From positions 62,001 through 126,000 of the forward strand of contig CBFFRP010000128.1 of NCBI GenBank assembly GCA_965644295.1: a DNA stretch of 64,000 nt, given 5' to 3'. Below are positions 10,467 to 23,588 of this stretch, piece by piece. Made by a program: the position numbers and the translations under genes. This stretch comes from Paraphysomonas bandaiensis. Taxonomy: Eukaryota > Chrysophyceae. Numbering within the stretch: the stretch's first letter is position 1; every line of letters starts with the position of its first letter. The notes under the pieces are model-generated. The model was not told the DNA's origin. It saw nothing but the letters and a program-made list of their open reading frames with translations, and did not search any database.

Positions 10467-13169
10467 ATGCCAAGAAAGAACAAGCGGTCTCGTCCAGTTC
10501 CGTGTGATTTAGAGGAGAGGAATAACGAGGCCTTAAAGTCGGGTATGTGACCATAGCACACTCCTTCTACAGAACTTAAGTCATTTTTGTGCAACATACA
10601 GCCAAGGAGAATGCATACAATATGCTGACTTATTCGTTGATCCGTAGAGGGGGTCTCACTGAGGAGTATGAGTTACTCTTGAGTGGTACGTACACACCGG
10701 TATTGTGAGCCTGTTATAATATGAAAGATATATAGACCTGGCGGAGGCCATTGACCTTCCGTTGTCGTATACCCCGAATCAAGAGCGTATCATATTTAAG
10801 AAGTTAGATGATGATGATGAATCGAGTAGTAATGGAACAAAGCGGCGTCGGAGCAGTCGCATACAGCAAAGCGAGGATCCGCACAATGAGGTGTGTGACG
10901 TATGTGATAAAGGGGGAGACCTTCTCTGCTGCGACAGCTGCTCTTTAGTATTCCACATGGCCTGTGTTCGTCCCACTATTACCGATATACCTGAGGGCGA
11001 GTGGCACTGTCCTTATTGCATTGCATCAAAGGTTTATTGCTGTGGGGTTAGGTTTTGTTGTAACTAGTGTGTTGTGATAGAGCATATCTCTGGAGTGGTC
11101 TGAAGAAGATATCACAGCTGCTCGTATTGCCTTGCGCCGTATGCGAGCTCTCCGATCAGCAGCGCTATACAACAGCTTCTCAGAAGATGGTGCAGATGGT
11201 GAGGACATCGATGGTGAACCAGGTATGGCGGAGGGGGAATTAGATAGCAGTCTAGTGGTTACTCGAGCCGGGAGTAGACTTGTGGTCAAGAAGACCGCGC
11301 TTGGCCTAGGAGATGACCCCGCATACGGGGCCAGTATGACGGAGATATCTAGGTGTGGCATATTCTGTATTTTTTGGTGGTATCGTAGCTAAACTTCTCG
11401 CACACTCACTATATTGTGATTTGATGTTCAGGTGGTGGACTTTGGAGGAGGCATTCCAGGACATTCGACAACTTTCAGATATTCCCGTAAAGCGCAAAGA
11501 AACCGATGATAGCGAAAGTGAGGAGGACGAGGCATTGTGGTGCACATACTGTATTGATGACCCAGCCATCACGCTGTGCTGCTTTTGTGGGTGTCGGGTA
11601 GGATTGTGATACACTCACTATGCGTGTAGCTGCTTTGATGTATTGAATGCACAGGCGTGTTTTGGTAAACATGATTCGAGCTATCTGCTAATTTGTGATG
11701 GTTGTGATGTGGAGTTTCATACATACTGCCTGAACCCTCCCCTGGAAGCCATCCCCGAAGGGGCGTGGTACTGCTCACACTGTCAGGCTACCCGGCCTCC
11801 TGAGGAGATTGTACCAAAGGCTGAAGAGGAAGAAGAGACGTAAGTTATAAATGCGATTGGTAGACGTGATGATATGTATTCTCGCAGGCCAATAGAAGTA
11901 CCGAAGCGGCGTGGGCGAGGTCGTCCGCCGGGTTCATCCAAACAGAAGTTACATCACCAGGCTGTGACTCCAAAGACTCATAGCTTTAAAAAGGATATTA
12001 GATCATCAGTACTAGCCGGACAGCCTAATATAGTCCCTTCTAGTATGTCGCATAGACATCCTCTGCCAATGACTCTTGCTGCAACGAAAGGGCTAGTATC
12101 TGATGTGGTAAATATGGGGATGAAAACGCATGGCAATGCATCGGGGACACTGGAATGCTTCATTCGTTGGGCTCCTTGTGATGAGCTGAGGTTATTGTTG
12201 GCTGATATGACTACTCATAGAGAAGAGCTTCTCACTAAGTATGTATTATTACGCTAATATAGTTGCTCTGTGTAATATTATCCTGTTAGAATGAAAGAAT
12301 TGGACCCTGAGGCCTACGAGAAACTGGATTTTTTCAAATATGGTATGAAGAGGACAGAAGAAAGTTCATTGATGTCTGCTACTACCGTGAAAACCGAAGG
12401 AGGTAATGCCATGGAAGTGTCAGAATCTGTGAGTGCTGTTGAGGAAGAAATAAAGGCAACTGACGGAGTAAAGCGGGAGACATGTATAGAGGAGCTAGAT
12501 ATTGTAGGGGCGGACGCTGTACAGAAGACTCAGTGCAAGGCTGGAGTTGCTGATGGAAAAAAAGAGGTGGAATTATTAGATATAGCTAAAGCGGCGACCT
12601 CAGCGACCAAACAGACAAAGAAAAACACATCTGTATCATCTACTTCTGAGACCGATGTTGCAGACCCTGGCGAATCTGTACGACCTCCGCGTGCACGAGG
12701 AAAAGGGAAATGCCGCAGTCCATCGCGCAATGTGGAGAATAACCGCAGTAAGAAAGCGAGTCGACGTGGAGGTGGGGCAAGCCGAGAGTCATCCGACCAG
12801 TCTGCAGCCCGGAGTTCCTGTGCATCTGTCACAAAGACTGGCGATCTGGATGATCCGTCTTTGCCCGACAACAATGACTCTGCAGTTGGCAATATACGGA
12901 AACCGCCTTCCCCCCATTTGCAAGACTTCATTCGATTTTCGAAATTAGTAAGCGAGCAGGAGGCGAACCAGCAACTTCCCCTGGCCTCTCCTTTGCCAAC
13001 CCCCGCAGATGCTCAGAGAAATGCGACAATCTTCAATCCTGAGGAGGGACTCCTATTGAGTCCTGGAACCTCAAGTGTATCGCGTAAGGGCAGTACAGAG
13101 ATTCTTAGTGAGCTGAATTCAGTTTCCGCTGCAACTCACATCCCCAGTACTAGTGAAATAGAAGAATAG
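10467..13169 (+). CDS. Double PHD-finger protein with AT-hook
   Basis: Eight exons: 10467-10542, 10602-10685, 10736-11031, 11081-11352, 11432-11597, 11655-11839, 11888-12238, 12290-13169; frame kept at every junction (about 769 residues). PHD finger 1 ([16 protein letters not shown] to WHCPYC) is encoded by exon 3. A second, extended PHD module ([27 protein letters not shown] to WYCSHC) is split by introns across exons 5-6. Exon 7 begins with [13 protein letters not shown], a typical AT-hook for minor-groove DNA binding. The C-terminal 300 residues are Ser/Glu/Lys-rich and look disordered. A nuclear chromatin reader that binds histone tails and AT-rich DNA is the likely role. The specific orthologue is not recognised. 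Confidence 0.85.
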
Positions 13170-13978
13170 TGCAGTGCTAGCATATTTACGAAAGACAAGT
13201 TATCTGTATCGGTTGTTGCTCTATGGGGTAGTGATTGTTGGTTGTGTATTGTTGTACGACCATGCTCCCAAAACGTGTACAATGAATGAAAATATTCTAC
13301 AGCTTATTGTGGTGATTAAATTATGAACTGGAAAATATGACGATATCGATTTTCTCTTGCTGATATTTCTTTCGTACTTCCTGCTCAGGGTTCCTCCGAT
13401 ACAATACGAGAAACTATTGGTAAGCACGTAAGCACAGGTTTAGGAAATATTCAACACTCAACACGTATAGAGACAAGTTAATAATAAAATCGACTATCAA
13501 TATGTTCATGACATACTAAACCGCTCATCAGTATGTCTACCAGTCACAATTGGTTGCCCCACTACTAGTAGTATATAGCATGCCCAGTTATTAGTTATTC
13601 TACAGATGTAAAACTAGTTTCTATACACATCTGCTCTCATGGAATAATCAGACATTCTTATAACAGTCACTACTCTTTAGTATAGCCAACACTTTGGAAA
13701 TGATGATACCACTTACATTAGTATCTCAATGACAACTTCTTTTTATTGTAAGTCTTTACTCCTTACTGTTAACTAAGTCTATCTTCTTATAGGACGTATA
13801 CTTTGCATATGTAGTCAGCCCAACTGAGCCCCTAAGAGCTATTGTACGAATCTTGATAATTCAGCTAAAGCTTACTTAACCGATCCATGCTTCTCACTTC
13901 TCTCATCAAATTAATCTAGCCACGATGACCACAATAGAAATTATTAAATGACAGTCATTTACTTACACTACCACAGTT
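13170..13978. other. Convergent intergenic region
   Basis: About 800 bp between the 3' ends of the PHD gene and the NEMP-like gene. AT-rich; no gene, repeat or RNA was recognised. Confidence 0.6.
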
Positions 13979-16342
13979 TCATTTTCTCCACATATCACCG
14001 TCAATAAAATAAGGAACGTTAATTGCAATCACAGCAATCACTAAAAATACGACCGATAGAATAAGTAAAGATGGCCAAATACTCGAGCTCCTGGGCACAT
14101 GCGATTCATATTCATCTTCAGGAAAATCATCAATTATTTCCCCATCACTATCATAAACGGGTTTTCCAGAATAATGACCTTTCGAAAAGCGATGAAGATT
14201 TAACGAGAAGTCAAAACGTCGACCAGGACGCATATTATACCTACAATATATGAGCCAAAGTGTATACAAAGTGTTCACTTATACCAATCAGATATCTGAT
14301 ACATTTTCTCTTTTCCTTCTGGGGTTTTAAGATGATCGCGAAGCTTGGCAAGGGCAATTCTTGTGTGAATTGCTCCCTGTCTTTCGTATTCATCTGTAGA
14401 CAGCAACTGCACACAAAACTCCATTACAATATACATTATATCCATTTTACGCAATGAATAGTACCGGCTGACTAGAATAAAGATAAGTCGGAGTCTGTCG
14501 TGCAGCTGCTGCAGTTATCCATAGGTAATGTGCCCATTCCAATAAGGTGTCTCTATTCATAGCCGCAACTGCCAAAATACAAGATATCTCCATGTTAGGG
14601 GAGCATCGCGTCAACACTAATACTGCTCCTAGACTGCGTAGGAACATACGCAAAATCGTGTGGGAGTTGGAATACTCCTCAAACATTTTCCACCTCCGAG
14701 CCAAAAACAATGATATCGCCACAGAAAAGAGGAAGTATGCCTTGCCTAGCCACGGTACACCAAACGCTCCTTCGACCCTACGACACAAAAAAAATAGATT
14801 GGGTCATAATTATCAGTTGTAGATACGATAACATACCACAGGTCGACTATCCTATCGAATATATACTCCTGAAAAGTGTGGGTTGTAAGGAGTAAGGATG
14901 AGCCCATAAATAGAGCAGATAATGTAGAATGGAAAATACCACCAAACATTGGTAGGTTATTCTTCAGCATGTACGAGCTAAGCCTGATTCAAAACTTGTC
15001 ATCAGCATGAAGGTGGCACTCATCATCAACAACATATATATCCAACTGTATATATTAACCTCGAATATACATGTACCAAGAAACATTCATGACAATCGCT
15101 TTTACCTGTAGAACAATATCACAACCCATATGACTGCCACGAAGATTCCGAAAACACTGGCAACTACGTATTTTGTAACCGGCGAGGATGCAACAGAATC
15201 CTCTACACTAAGTAGACACCATGCAACGAACATCATCGTCGGATAAACAGGAACCCATTGGAAAAGCACTGGGAAAATATATTTTTCCAGAAATATCAAT
15301 GTATCCTGTGTAAACAACGTAAACAAGGAATATCATCCATAACGGAAGGCAAATATAACACGGGACATAGAATATGATTACGCGGCTCCAACTCATACGC
15401 GATATATATTTTAAAAATATCAGTTCTGAGACACTATATTTTACCTCAGAATATTTTCGTAACTGTAGTGATAGCCATAGACCGTCTATGTTTAGTAGCG
15501 ACTGAATAGTCAGGGGAAGAACAGTCAGACAATTGCTTGCCCACTCCAGAGTACTGATAATAATGCCACCCCAACCCACGGACCCAATAGTTGGTACTTC
15601 TAATTTGTATGTCACTTCTGAGATGTCATCTGATTGGGACAAGTACCCAACACACGCAGAATGGAAGGGATCTACTGAGAGTTGGCACTCATCATCCACT
15701 GCGCTGGTAGCCGCACCCGCACAGGGGTCAGACAGAGCACACCAGTTTTGAGGGGATCCAACAGATGGAGGTAATATCTCCGCATACTCAGATATTGCTC
15801 TACCATTCCAGCAACCGCACATCTTTTCGACACCAGAGATTTCACTACCAAGAAAGAAATGTACACCACTGCATGCCCACTGTTGCAACAGAGGCTTCTG
15901 CTGAAGTAAAACAACATCAGAATAATAACTCAACCCTCCCAATTTCGAACGATTTATACGAAATACGCCATCAGATACGAGAAATGCAAGAGGAAACTTT
16001 GTGTGATAAAATAACCGAGAGAAGGATATCACTATACTCTTCCACGCCTGTTATATACACACATAAGAGACTAACGGCTACATATCTACACATATGTATA
16101 TATATATACACACATGCCATCTCACATACATTAAACAGAGCCCCGTGATACTGTCCTTCATGAGAACTCTTTCCTGTATCTACTTGAAGGTTGTCTATCT
16201 CTATAGGGGAGATTAGTGTGACTATATCTCCGATCGTGGGCTCTGCTGCATTGTTACATAGTACTGTATACTTCACAGCGCTATAGGCTTGATTGAGACA
16301 TAGCAGTACTGTGAATAAGATGAACACAAGGTTAGCGTTCAT
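13979..16342 (-). CDS. NEMP-like nuclear envelope integral membrane protein
   Basis: Seven exons on the minus strand: 16130-16342, 15367-16047, 15106-15305, 14837-14983, 14465-14777, 14279-14406, 13979-14240 (about 647 residues). The N-terminus is a signal peptide (NANLVFILFTVLLCLNQAYS). It is followed by a Cys-containing region of about 250 residues, then several hydrophobic segments. Next comes EYERQGAIHTRIALAKLRDHL, which resembles the EYxxQGxxxTxxALxxLR block after the membrane region of NEMP/TMEM194 proteins. A final TM (LLILSVVFLVIAVIAI) lies near the C-terminus. NEMP proteins sit in the inner nuclear membrane and support nuclear envelope stiffness. The assignment rests mainly on that block and the topology. 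The 15306-15366 intron is chosen to keep frame; exon 2 could be cut differently. Confidence 0.6.
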
Positions 16343-16435
16343 GGTTAAAGGGGTATGTAGATATGGGGGGTGAGGAGTGTTAATGGGATGCTGTGTGATC
16401 ACTGCGCTGGACATACATACACATCCATATATACA

Positions 16436-16486
16436 TACAGCAGTACAGTACATACACAGGTACATATACATACATACACAGCAGTA
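16436..16486 (+). promoter_or_regulatory. Divergent-promoter motif, copies 3a and 3b
   Basis: TACAGCAGTA at 16436-16445 and CACAGCAGTA at 16477-16486. They lie in the 508-bp head-to-head region between the NEMP-like gene (16342) and eIF3c (16851), among CATA repeats. Confidence 0.45.
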
Positions 16487-16850
16487 TAGTACATCAATTC
16501 TCAACGAATACTATTCACTTCCATACTTCCACACTCTCGATTTCTTTGTATGGAAGTACATAATGAGTGTCTAAAGGTACAGCTATCGAGAGGTACCATA
16601 TATATACAATGCCTGTATACTGTTCAGGTATACTGTAAATAAGAACCACACATTCTTCCTCATATGACACGAACCTACACTGCAACCCATACACACATAC
16701 ACTCCTCTAATCTAGATACAGTAACCACACATTCATCCCACTGCCAGTAGTGGTGTGCCTATACATACATACACTACACTCCATACAATACTCTCCATAT
16801 AAACTCACCACTTATCTATCTCCCATTAAACTCCATCATACACACTAATC

Positions 16851-19800
16851 ATGTCGAGATTTTGGGCCGGGGGAAGTTCCAGTGAGAGCGAGAATGAATC
16901 AGAGAGTGATTCTGATAGCAGCGTACAGCAGAACCAGAAGATTGGAGGGGGAAAGTTCATCGGAGCCTTTGAGTCTGATAGTGGTAACTATACATAGAAA
17001 CACACGCATATATACTCTTATATATATATATAGAATCTGAAGATGAAGTACGTGTAGTGAAGTCGAAGAAAGACAAATCATGGGATTCAATGCGTGATGC
17101 GATTAGTCGTATGAGGAGTGCGATGAAGATCAACGACTGGAGTATCATACTGGACGAGTTCAAAGCTATTAATAAAATAGTTGAGAAATCTAAAATGCTC
17201 ATATTAAAGAATGGTCTTCCCAAGTTTTATGTCAAGATTCTTGTTGATGTTGAAGACTTTTTGAATCAGACTCTTAAGGATAAAGAGAGCATTAAGAAGA
17301 TGAAGAAAGAAGTTGCCAAGTCCTTTAATACAATGAAGCTGACTGTCCGGAAGCACAACAAAGCATATGAAGCCGAGATTGAAGCGTGTCGTGCGAATCC
17401 TCAGGACTATACTGAAGAAAGTAGTGATGAGGAAGATTCCTCTAGTGAGGAAGACTCTTCTGATGAGGACTCTTCTGATGAGGATAGCGATGAGGATAGC
17501 GACGAAGAGAGCGAGTCAGAAAACGAAGCGCCAGTGAAATCTAATGCGTCAAAGGTAAATATAGTGATACTAAACATGTAGTGTCGTATATAGAGGTGCA
17601 GTGATCCCTCATTCCTCGTTTCCGACTGGGTTGTGTTGCGTGAGTGTGGTGGGTTAGTCATTAACTCCGAGAGGAGGACTTTCTTTCTACCTCACACTCC
17701 TTCTCATATGAGACAAATCTAATCAAGTTTAAGTAGTATCTGAGCACCTATTCTCTGCTATACATTCATACTATCTTTGTTTCGTTGCTCAACTTACAAC
17801 TATCCCTTCTCAGGTCAAGTTTGCTATGGGCTCCGATTCGGATGAGGACTCTGAGGACTCTTGGCCAAGCGACTCAGACGACTCGAGCAGTGACAGCAGC
17901 GATGATGAAGACGACAGAGGGGAACTCAAGGGTCGTGAGCGATGGTTGAAGAAGAAAGTTGATACTTCCGCGTTGGATAAAAAGAAAGCGAAACAGCAGG
18001 CTAAGAAAGCTCGTTCCTCTGGCCCAAGCACTAAGGCCAGCTCCATAGAGAGTCGTGTAAAGTCGGCATCCTCACACTGGAAGATCGACGAGAATATGAC
18101 CGAGGAAGTGATTGACAGAAAGGTCAAGGAGATTGTGTCATCCCGTGGCCGCAAGAGTTCTCTCCCGGATGCGATGATATATCAGCTCGAGGTGCTTGCT
18201 AAGGTTGCTCGTTATTATGGTCCGCATAAAGAGATTCCCATTCTCGGACATCTAATTTCCGCTATGTTTGATGCTAACAATAGCTTGGACAGCTATATGG
18301 ACCTGCGAACATGGAGGACATGTTGGGGATGCATGATGCGTATTGCGACTTTGCTCGAAGAGAACAACCGTATCATTCTCGGTGTATTATCTGCTGAAGA
18401 CTTGACAGATTTCCTAATGGCTGACAAAATGCAGAACGACCTCTTTAAGAAAAACGAAGAGGATAGCACACCAAAATCGAGTGATCCAAATAAAATCTAC
18501 CTCGTGGGTGATATGGAAACTCATTTGGTAAGACTGGAGAGAGAATACACAAAGAGCCTACAGCAGATCAACCCGCATACTCAAGATTATGTTATACGTC
18601 TCTCAGATGAGGCGCTACTGCTTGAACTGGCTGAGGGGCTTCAAAAATACTACACTCGTGTAGGAAATAAGTCTGCGATTGCCAGTGTTGCTCTCCTTCG
18701 CTTAGAGCACTTGTACTACAAGAACGAGAATATGGCCCGCGAAGTACATCGGGCTTATCTGTTCGCCAAAAAATGGGGAAGGTATTCTGATCTCCATCCT
18801 GCGTGCACTGGCAAGATTTCGGACAATGTGACATCAGCTCGTGATTCTTCTACCACTCACCCCGCCGCGTTTCAAGGAAATCCCTCTGTTTCTTTTCCTG
18901 ACAGTCACAATGCTTCTAAAGAAGTGGAGGAACTATGTAGTATTATTTTTAAGGTTGGAGACGGTGACTCCAAGTCGCGTGCATTATTATGCGCTGTATT
19001 CCACCACGCGATGCATGACCGATATTACCGCGCACGTGATCTGTTTTTGATCTCTCATATCCAGGATAACATCGAGGACTTCGGTGTTTCGACACAGATT
19101 CTTTACAACAGGGCGATTGTCACACTTGGTCTTGCTGCTTTCCGTCAGGGCCATATTATGAAGGCATACGAGTGTTTGGGAGGTGTGTGTGGCGGACGTG
19201 TTAAAGAACTCTTAGCTCAAGGCACTATTCGTTGGCACGACAAAGGCGTTGAGCAAGAAAATGAGGAGAAACGTCGTCAGATTCCTTACCACATGCACAT
19301 CAACCCTGATCTGCTTGATTGCTGCTATATGATATGCGCTATGATGGTGGAACTCCCATTCATAGTTGGCAAACCTTATGACCGATCAGTTTTGGCCCGT
19401 TTCCATTTCCGTAAGTATTTAAATGGCTACAACCGGCAGTTGTTCACTGGGCCGCCAGAGAACACTAGGGAGCATGTCCTGGCTGCTGCTAAAGCACTAA
19501 TGACAGGAGATTGGAAGAAGGCTGTCAACTACATCCTCAATTTGGATGTGTGGAACTTAATTCCTAATGATGGCGGGGCCAAAGTCAAGGAAATGCTCAA
19601 CATTAAACTTAAGGAGGAAGCCCTGCGTATCTACCTTTATTCCAGTGTGGCATCCAACTACGAATCCTTGTCATTGAGCAGTATCTGCTCTCAGTTTGAT
19701 ATGGACTCAGTGACTTCCCGGCGTATCATTAGCAAAATGATTTTCCGCAACGAGGTGTCTGGGGCATGGGACCAATCCGCAAACGGGGATGATGTGCTTG

Positions 19801-20192
19801 TGTTATACAACGTCGGCGCTACTCCAATGCAAACTCTCGCACTGCAAATGGCGGACAAGGTTAGCAATCTCGTGGAGAGCAACGAGCGTATCCTCGATTC
19901 TATGACAAGTACATACGGATACAAAGACGATTGGAACCAACAGAGGAAACCTCATGATAGCCAGTACCAAGGGCAGCAGAGAGCTAAGGGTGGCTTGAAA
20001 GGACCGGCGTACAGAGGACAGAACCGCCACCAGTCCGGTGGAAAACACGGAAGTGGGAAGCATTCTAGAAACCCTCGTGCCGGAAATGCTTGGAGTAATC
20101 AGGGCAAATCAAAGACGTCATACAAGAGCCAGCAGATCAAGAACTCTATATCCAAAAAAACTACGGTCATGGGGTGGGGTGCACCTATGTAA
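16851..20192 (+). CDS. EIF3C: Translation initiation factor eIF3 subunit C
   Basis: Three exons: 16851-16983, 17034-17554, 17814-20192 (about 1010 residues). It starts MSRFWAGGSSSESE, the usual eIF3c/NIP1 N-terminus, followed by acidic Ser/Asp/Glu stretches that in known eIF3c contact eIF1 and eIF5. The large third exon holds the eIF3c core with DLRTWRTCWGCM and QQINPHTQDYVIRL. Near the C-terminus is the PCI domain (LKEEALRIYLYSS to NLVESNERILD). The tail is Gly/Arg/Lys-rich. eIF3c is a core subunit of the eIF3 complex on the 40S ribosome in the cytoplasm. The second intron (259 bp) is much longer than the others in the window and may carry a small RNA (see 17594-17749). Confidence 0.95.
17594..17749 (+). 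ncRNA. Possible intron-encoded C/D-box-like snoRNA
   Basis: Within the long second eIF3c intron, AGGTGC (17594-17599) can pair with GCACCT (17744-17749). One base after the 5' stem arm is GTGATCC (C-box-like, 5 of 7 to RTGATGA). A perfect D box, CTGA, abuts the 3' stem arm (17740-17743). This is the geometry of an intronic C/D snoRNA, but the C box is imperfect, no guide was identified and the length is large for the class. Confidence 0.25.
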
Positions 20193-20961
20193 TTTATCCG
20201 CATGTATGTGTTCTTGGATCCTAATGGTGGGCATGGTGGCATGAGTTTCATGGTGAGTGAATATGTTCCATGATAGCTAGCATTGCTTAATTTCAATAGT
20301 TTGCAACAACTTAGTAATAAACGTACATCATAATGACAAGAAAATGATTTGTTTTTTAAGATCAAGTACATGTAGTACAGGATTAGAAAGCTCCGAGAGT
20401 AAAGGATAGTGTGGGCAGGGTTAGGATAGTAACAATTAGTTGCAATTTATTGTGCCAATTATTGTCTAATTAACTTAGTTACTCATTACAAGCACGTATA
20501 GCATCTTCAACCGTACTTGCATTCCACAGAAATCTATAAAGGCAAGAACATAAGGGCCTCTAATCGATGCGGTGCCATAGATCCAAACTTGTGATAATGG
20601 GTTGTATCTATGATCAGTAGATCAGTAGCTATACATATTACATATTAAGACGCTATATATAATTTAGCCAGCCAATTAATTGGCAACAATTTCCAATAAT
20701 AATAATTGGAATTATCACTATTAAAACCAATTAATTTAATTGGCAATTATTGCCAATAAATTGAAAACCAAATAATTGTTTCGCAAGCCTGCTACTTATA
20801 GAAGGGCATTGAGCATTACATATACACTATGGATCAAGCTGAACTAAGTTTTGTAGCTCAAAATCAAGAGGAAAGACAAATCATCGACCGTTCAACAACT
20901 GTATATATATGCATTAGACAGCTAACGGTCATAATTCGAATAATTATCTAGCTTCAATACT
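20193..20961. other. Intergenic with AT-rich palindromes
   Basis: No gene. At about 20668-20765 there are interleaved inverted repeats, including the perfect palindrome TTGGCAATTATTGCCAA (20740-20756) and related CCAATTAATTGG blocks. These suggest a small decayed transposon or cruciform-prone spacer. Confidence 0.5.
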
Positions 20962-21453
20962 CCCTCAGCAAAGTCGGACTCACACCTTTTCGTGGTGTTC
21001 TGGGGGATAAGTACCAGAGAGATTCTCTCTGGGAAACTAACGTGGGCCGCAAACATAGTCAGCAGATATTATTCTGCCCACTCATAGCCGAATGCTTGTA
21101 TGGTACAAGGGACACAATAAGTGTCACTTGTGTAGACGCCTTTGGGCCCTGAAAGATAAACAGGCATCCGGGAATGGGCCCACCTGAAGGGTAATCGGGG
21201 AATTGGGCTGCCTGCTGAGGTCAAGCATTCGAGATGATGTTCACCTTAAGATCTCAGAGCGGAAGTGGTCGAACCTTGGTGTTTGCAGCGACGCACAAGC
21301 AGCTTCCGTAGCGTCATATAGTAGGATAAAAAATGTTTGTACTAATTAGTTACAGGCAGAGGTCTAACTAGTTTGTCTAGCATTCATCTAGTTACTAAGT
21401 TGGTGCAGATTTTTAACGCCTTTTGCTAAATAAACAGACTCTTAATAATATTG
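20962..21453 (+). mobile_element. Dispersed ~490-bp repeat, most complete solitary copy
   Basis: It starts CCCTCAGCAAAGTCGG and ends in TTTTGCTAAATAA, with an ACGCACAAGCAGCTTCCG block in the middle. Matching segments occur in the window at 5525-5703, 7337-8200 (split), 7492-8025 and 63040-63340. No reading frame is conserved between copies, so it is non-autonomous. Confidence 0.7.
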
Positions 21454-21927
21454 AAATACTGAAATTTAGGAAATGACTACATTAGTGATGAAGTTATTAA
21501 TTACAAAACACAAGACATTATAATCATTAAATAAACATTTTCCAACTTCCTAGCGTGGCTGCGAAAACTCGTACTCCGACAAATATCAAGATGGAAAGAA
21601 AGAAGATAAAAGAACAATTCTAGAGTACAGTACGTCGCTATGGTACATCCTATACAAGAGGTACAAGGTGTAAATTCTAGCTCTCAATATCAAACGTAGC
21701 AGTTTCTAATCATTACTGACTTCAAGAATGATCTAACTTCAAGCGACGGTGTAGAAACTGGTGGCTTGATAAATGTCAAGTTAATGATTTAACAGATCAT
21801 AAATATTTCTAGTCTTGGACCTTTCTTTTCTGGAAAACATTAAGTATACATTATACATATTTACTTTACGGATGCTGCAACACAGTGTAACCCTACATAT
21901 CCGACTACCGATCCGACACCAGATATG
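21454..21927. other. Intergenic, nothing recognised
   Basis: AT-rich 3' spacer of the holocytochrome c synthase gene. Confidence 0.5.
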
Positions 21928-23046
21928 TCATTTTGGTCCATCATTTTCGGTCCCCGAAGTTGGATTGGTGTCCACTTTCTCTGGAGACGCTAGATTACAC
22001 TTGCCTCCACTGATACGGTCAACCATTTTGTATATATCCTGCGCAAAAGGTGACGCATCTACTAACTCCATGGCCGCTCTCTGAGCACGCACAAAAAAGG
22101 CGGTGGGAGTGTCCAATGCAGGACGGACATCTAAGTGCATGGAAATCTGGGCGGAGGGGGCCGCAGAACCCGTATAAAAGTCTATAACATAACGAACCTC
22201 CTCACCATTACTATCAATTAACCAGTCATGCCGATCGAAAGGAAGTGTATATCTACATCACATATGAAAGCGATTGAGAGGAAAGGATTTACAACGAGTC
22301 AAAACCTTACCCCATAAGAGCTTTAAGATAGGCTTTAGGAGATATGTCCTTTGCTTTTCCCATAAATCTTTTCAGACGAGGGTTGGAGCTGAATATAGCA
22401 TACATGACATGGGCAGATATAATATCACTACGATATACTGACCATCCTCTAAGCCTTTCCCATTCAATAATTTCCTGCCATCCTAAACAAAACCCGCAGT
22501 CAGCAATAAGGTGATAGCACGTACAGTATGTGTAATGAGTAACCTTTCTCGTTAACCATATTGTGGATGGCAAGGATGACGGCCACGTCCTCTTCCTGCG
22601 GGTTATATCCTTTTCTCTGCATACACCATCACCTCAACAGACACATAGTCAATCATTTCATTTACTTTCATCGCATTATAGTACTGTTGTTGACTCGGAT
22701 ATACCCATCGATCGAGTGGTTTGGACCCATGAGGCTGATGCTCGGGCGTATACTCCCCTTTCGGGATGTTAGATATGGACCGTGTCTTCGATAGAGGGAT
22801 CCTCTGATCCGGATGAACGTTATCACCAAAGACTAAATCATTAGCTAGTGTGTTATGTTTGGATGTCTCTGCTGTCTGTGAGGGTGTGGAGGGTGTATCA
22901 GGAGCAGCAGGTGAGAGAGGAGAGGGTTGAGTTGATCCGAAGAGAAGAGAAAACACTGAAGAGGAGCGAGAGACAGAGGAGGAGTCATGGTCCACAGGAC
23001 AGCCCTCTGAGGGGGAGGAGGATTCACTTGGACAACCACTTGGCAT
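21928..23046 (-). CDS. HCCS: Holocytochrome c synthase (cytochrome c heme lyase)
   Basis: Four exons on the minus strand: 22666-23046, 22544-22616, 22311-22482, 21928-22252 (about 316 residues). The N-terminus has a CP motif (SEGCPVDH), as in the heme-regulatory region of the family. Then come [36 protein letters not shown], the [12 protein letters not shown] block, LPFDRHDW (containing the family's heme-ligand His) and [11 protein letters not shown]. The enzyme attaches heme covalently to cytochrome c in the mitochondrial intermembrane space. Exon 3 has a 50-bp stretch (22376-22425) that looks intron-like but whose removal would break the frame; I kept it as coding. Divergent from the SLC10A7-like gene. 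Confidence 0.92.
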
Positions 23047-23128
23047 TTCCTAATTAGATGAGGACAGAGAAGTAACCTGACGATATATACACCCTCCACA
23101 AGAACAATACCACCATACACACATACAC

Positions 23129-23355
23129 ACATACATACATACATACATACATACATACATACATACATACATACATACATACATACATACATACATACAT
23201 ACATACATACATACATACATACATACATACATACATACATACATACATACATACATACATACATACATACATACATACATACATACATACATACATACAT
23301 ACATACATACATACATACATACATACATACATACATACATACATACATACATACA

Positions 23356-23384
<29 letters not shown>
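23129..23384. repeat. CATA (TATG complement) tetranucleotide microsatellite, ~64 units
   Basis: Pure (ATAC)n array in the head-to-head region between HCCS (23046) and the SLC10A7-like gene (23589). Confidence 0.98.
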
Positions 23385-23385
<1 letters not shown>

Positions 23386-23387
<2 letters not shown>

Positions 23388-23395
23388 CAGCAGTA
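23386..23395 (+). promoter_or_regulatory. Divergent-promoter motif, copy 4 (TACAGCAGTA)
   Basis: Perfect copy immediately after the microsatellite, 194 bp upstream of the SLC10A7-like start. Confidence 0.45.
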
Positions 23396-23588
23396 CATCA
23401 TCACCCTGTTAGTCCCAATTTGTTATGGTGTTCTATGGTTCACCAGATTTAGAGTTCCTGGAGTGCTGTTGGAGTGAAGTGAGAATATGTGTGTAGGTAT
23501 GCATATACGGTGTATGTGTATCTCATCAGCTCAGTCATATGCTCACACTAACCTCATCCTACCTAACCATACATCCAATACATCAACC

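Noticed and set aside
22376-22425. A 50-bp GT-AG segment inside HCCS exon 3 that looks like an intron
   Set aside because: Removal shifts the frame before the conserved [12 protein letters not shown] block, while the uncut frame is open. Left as coding, though RNA could overrule this.
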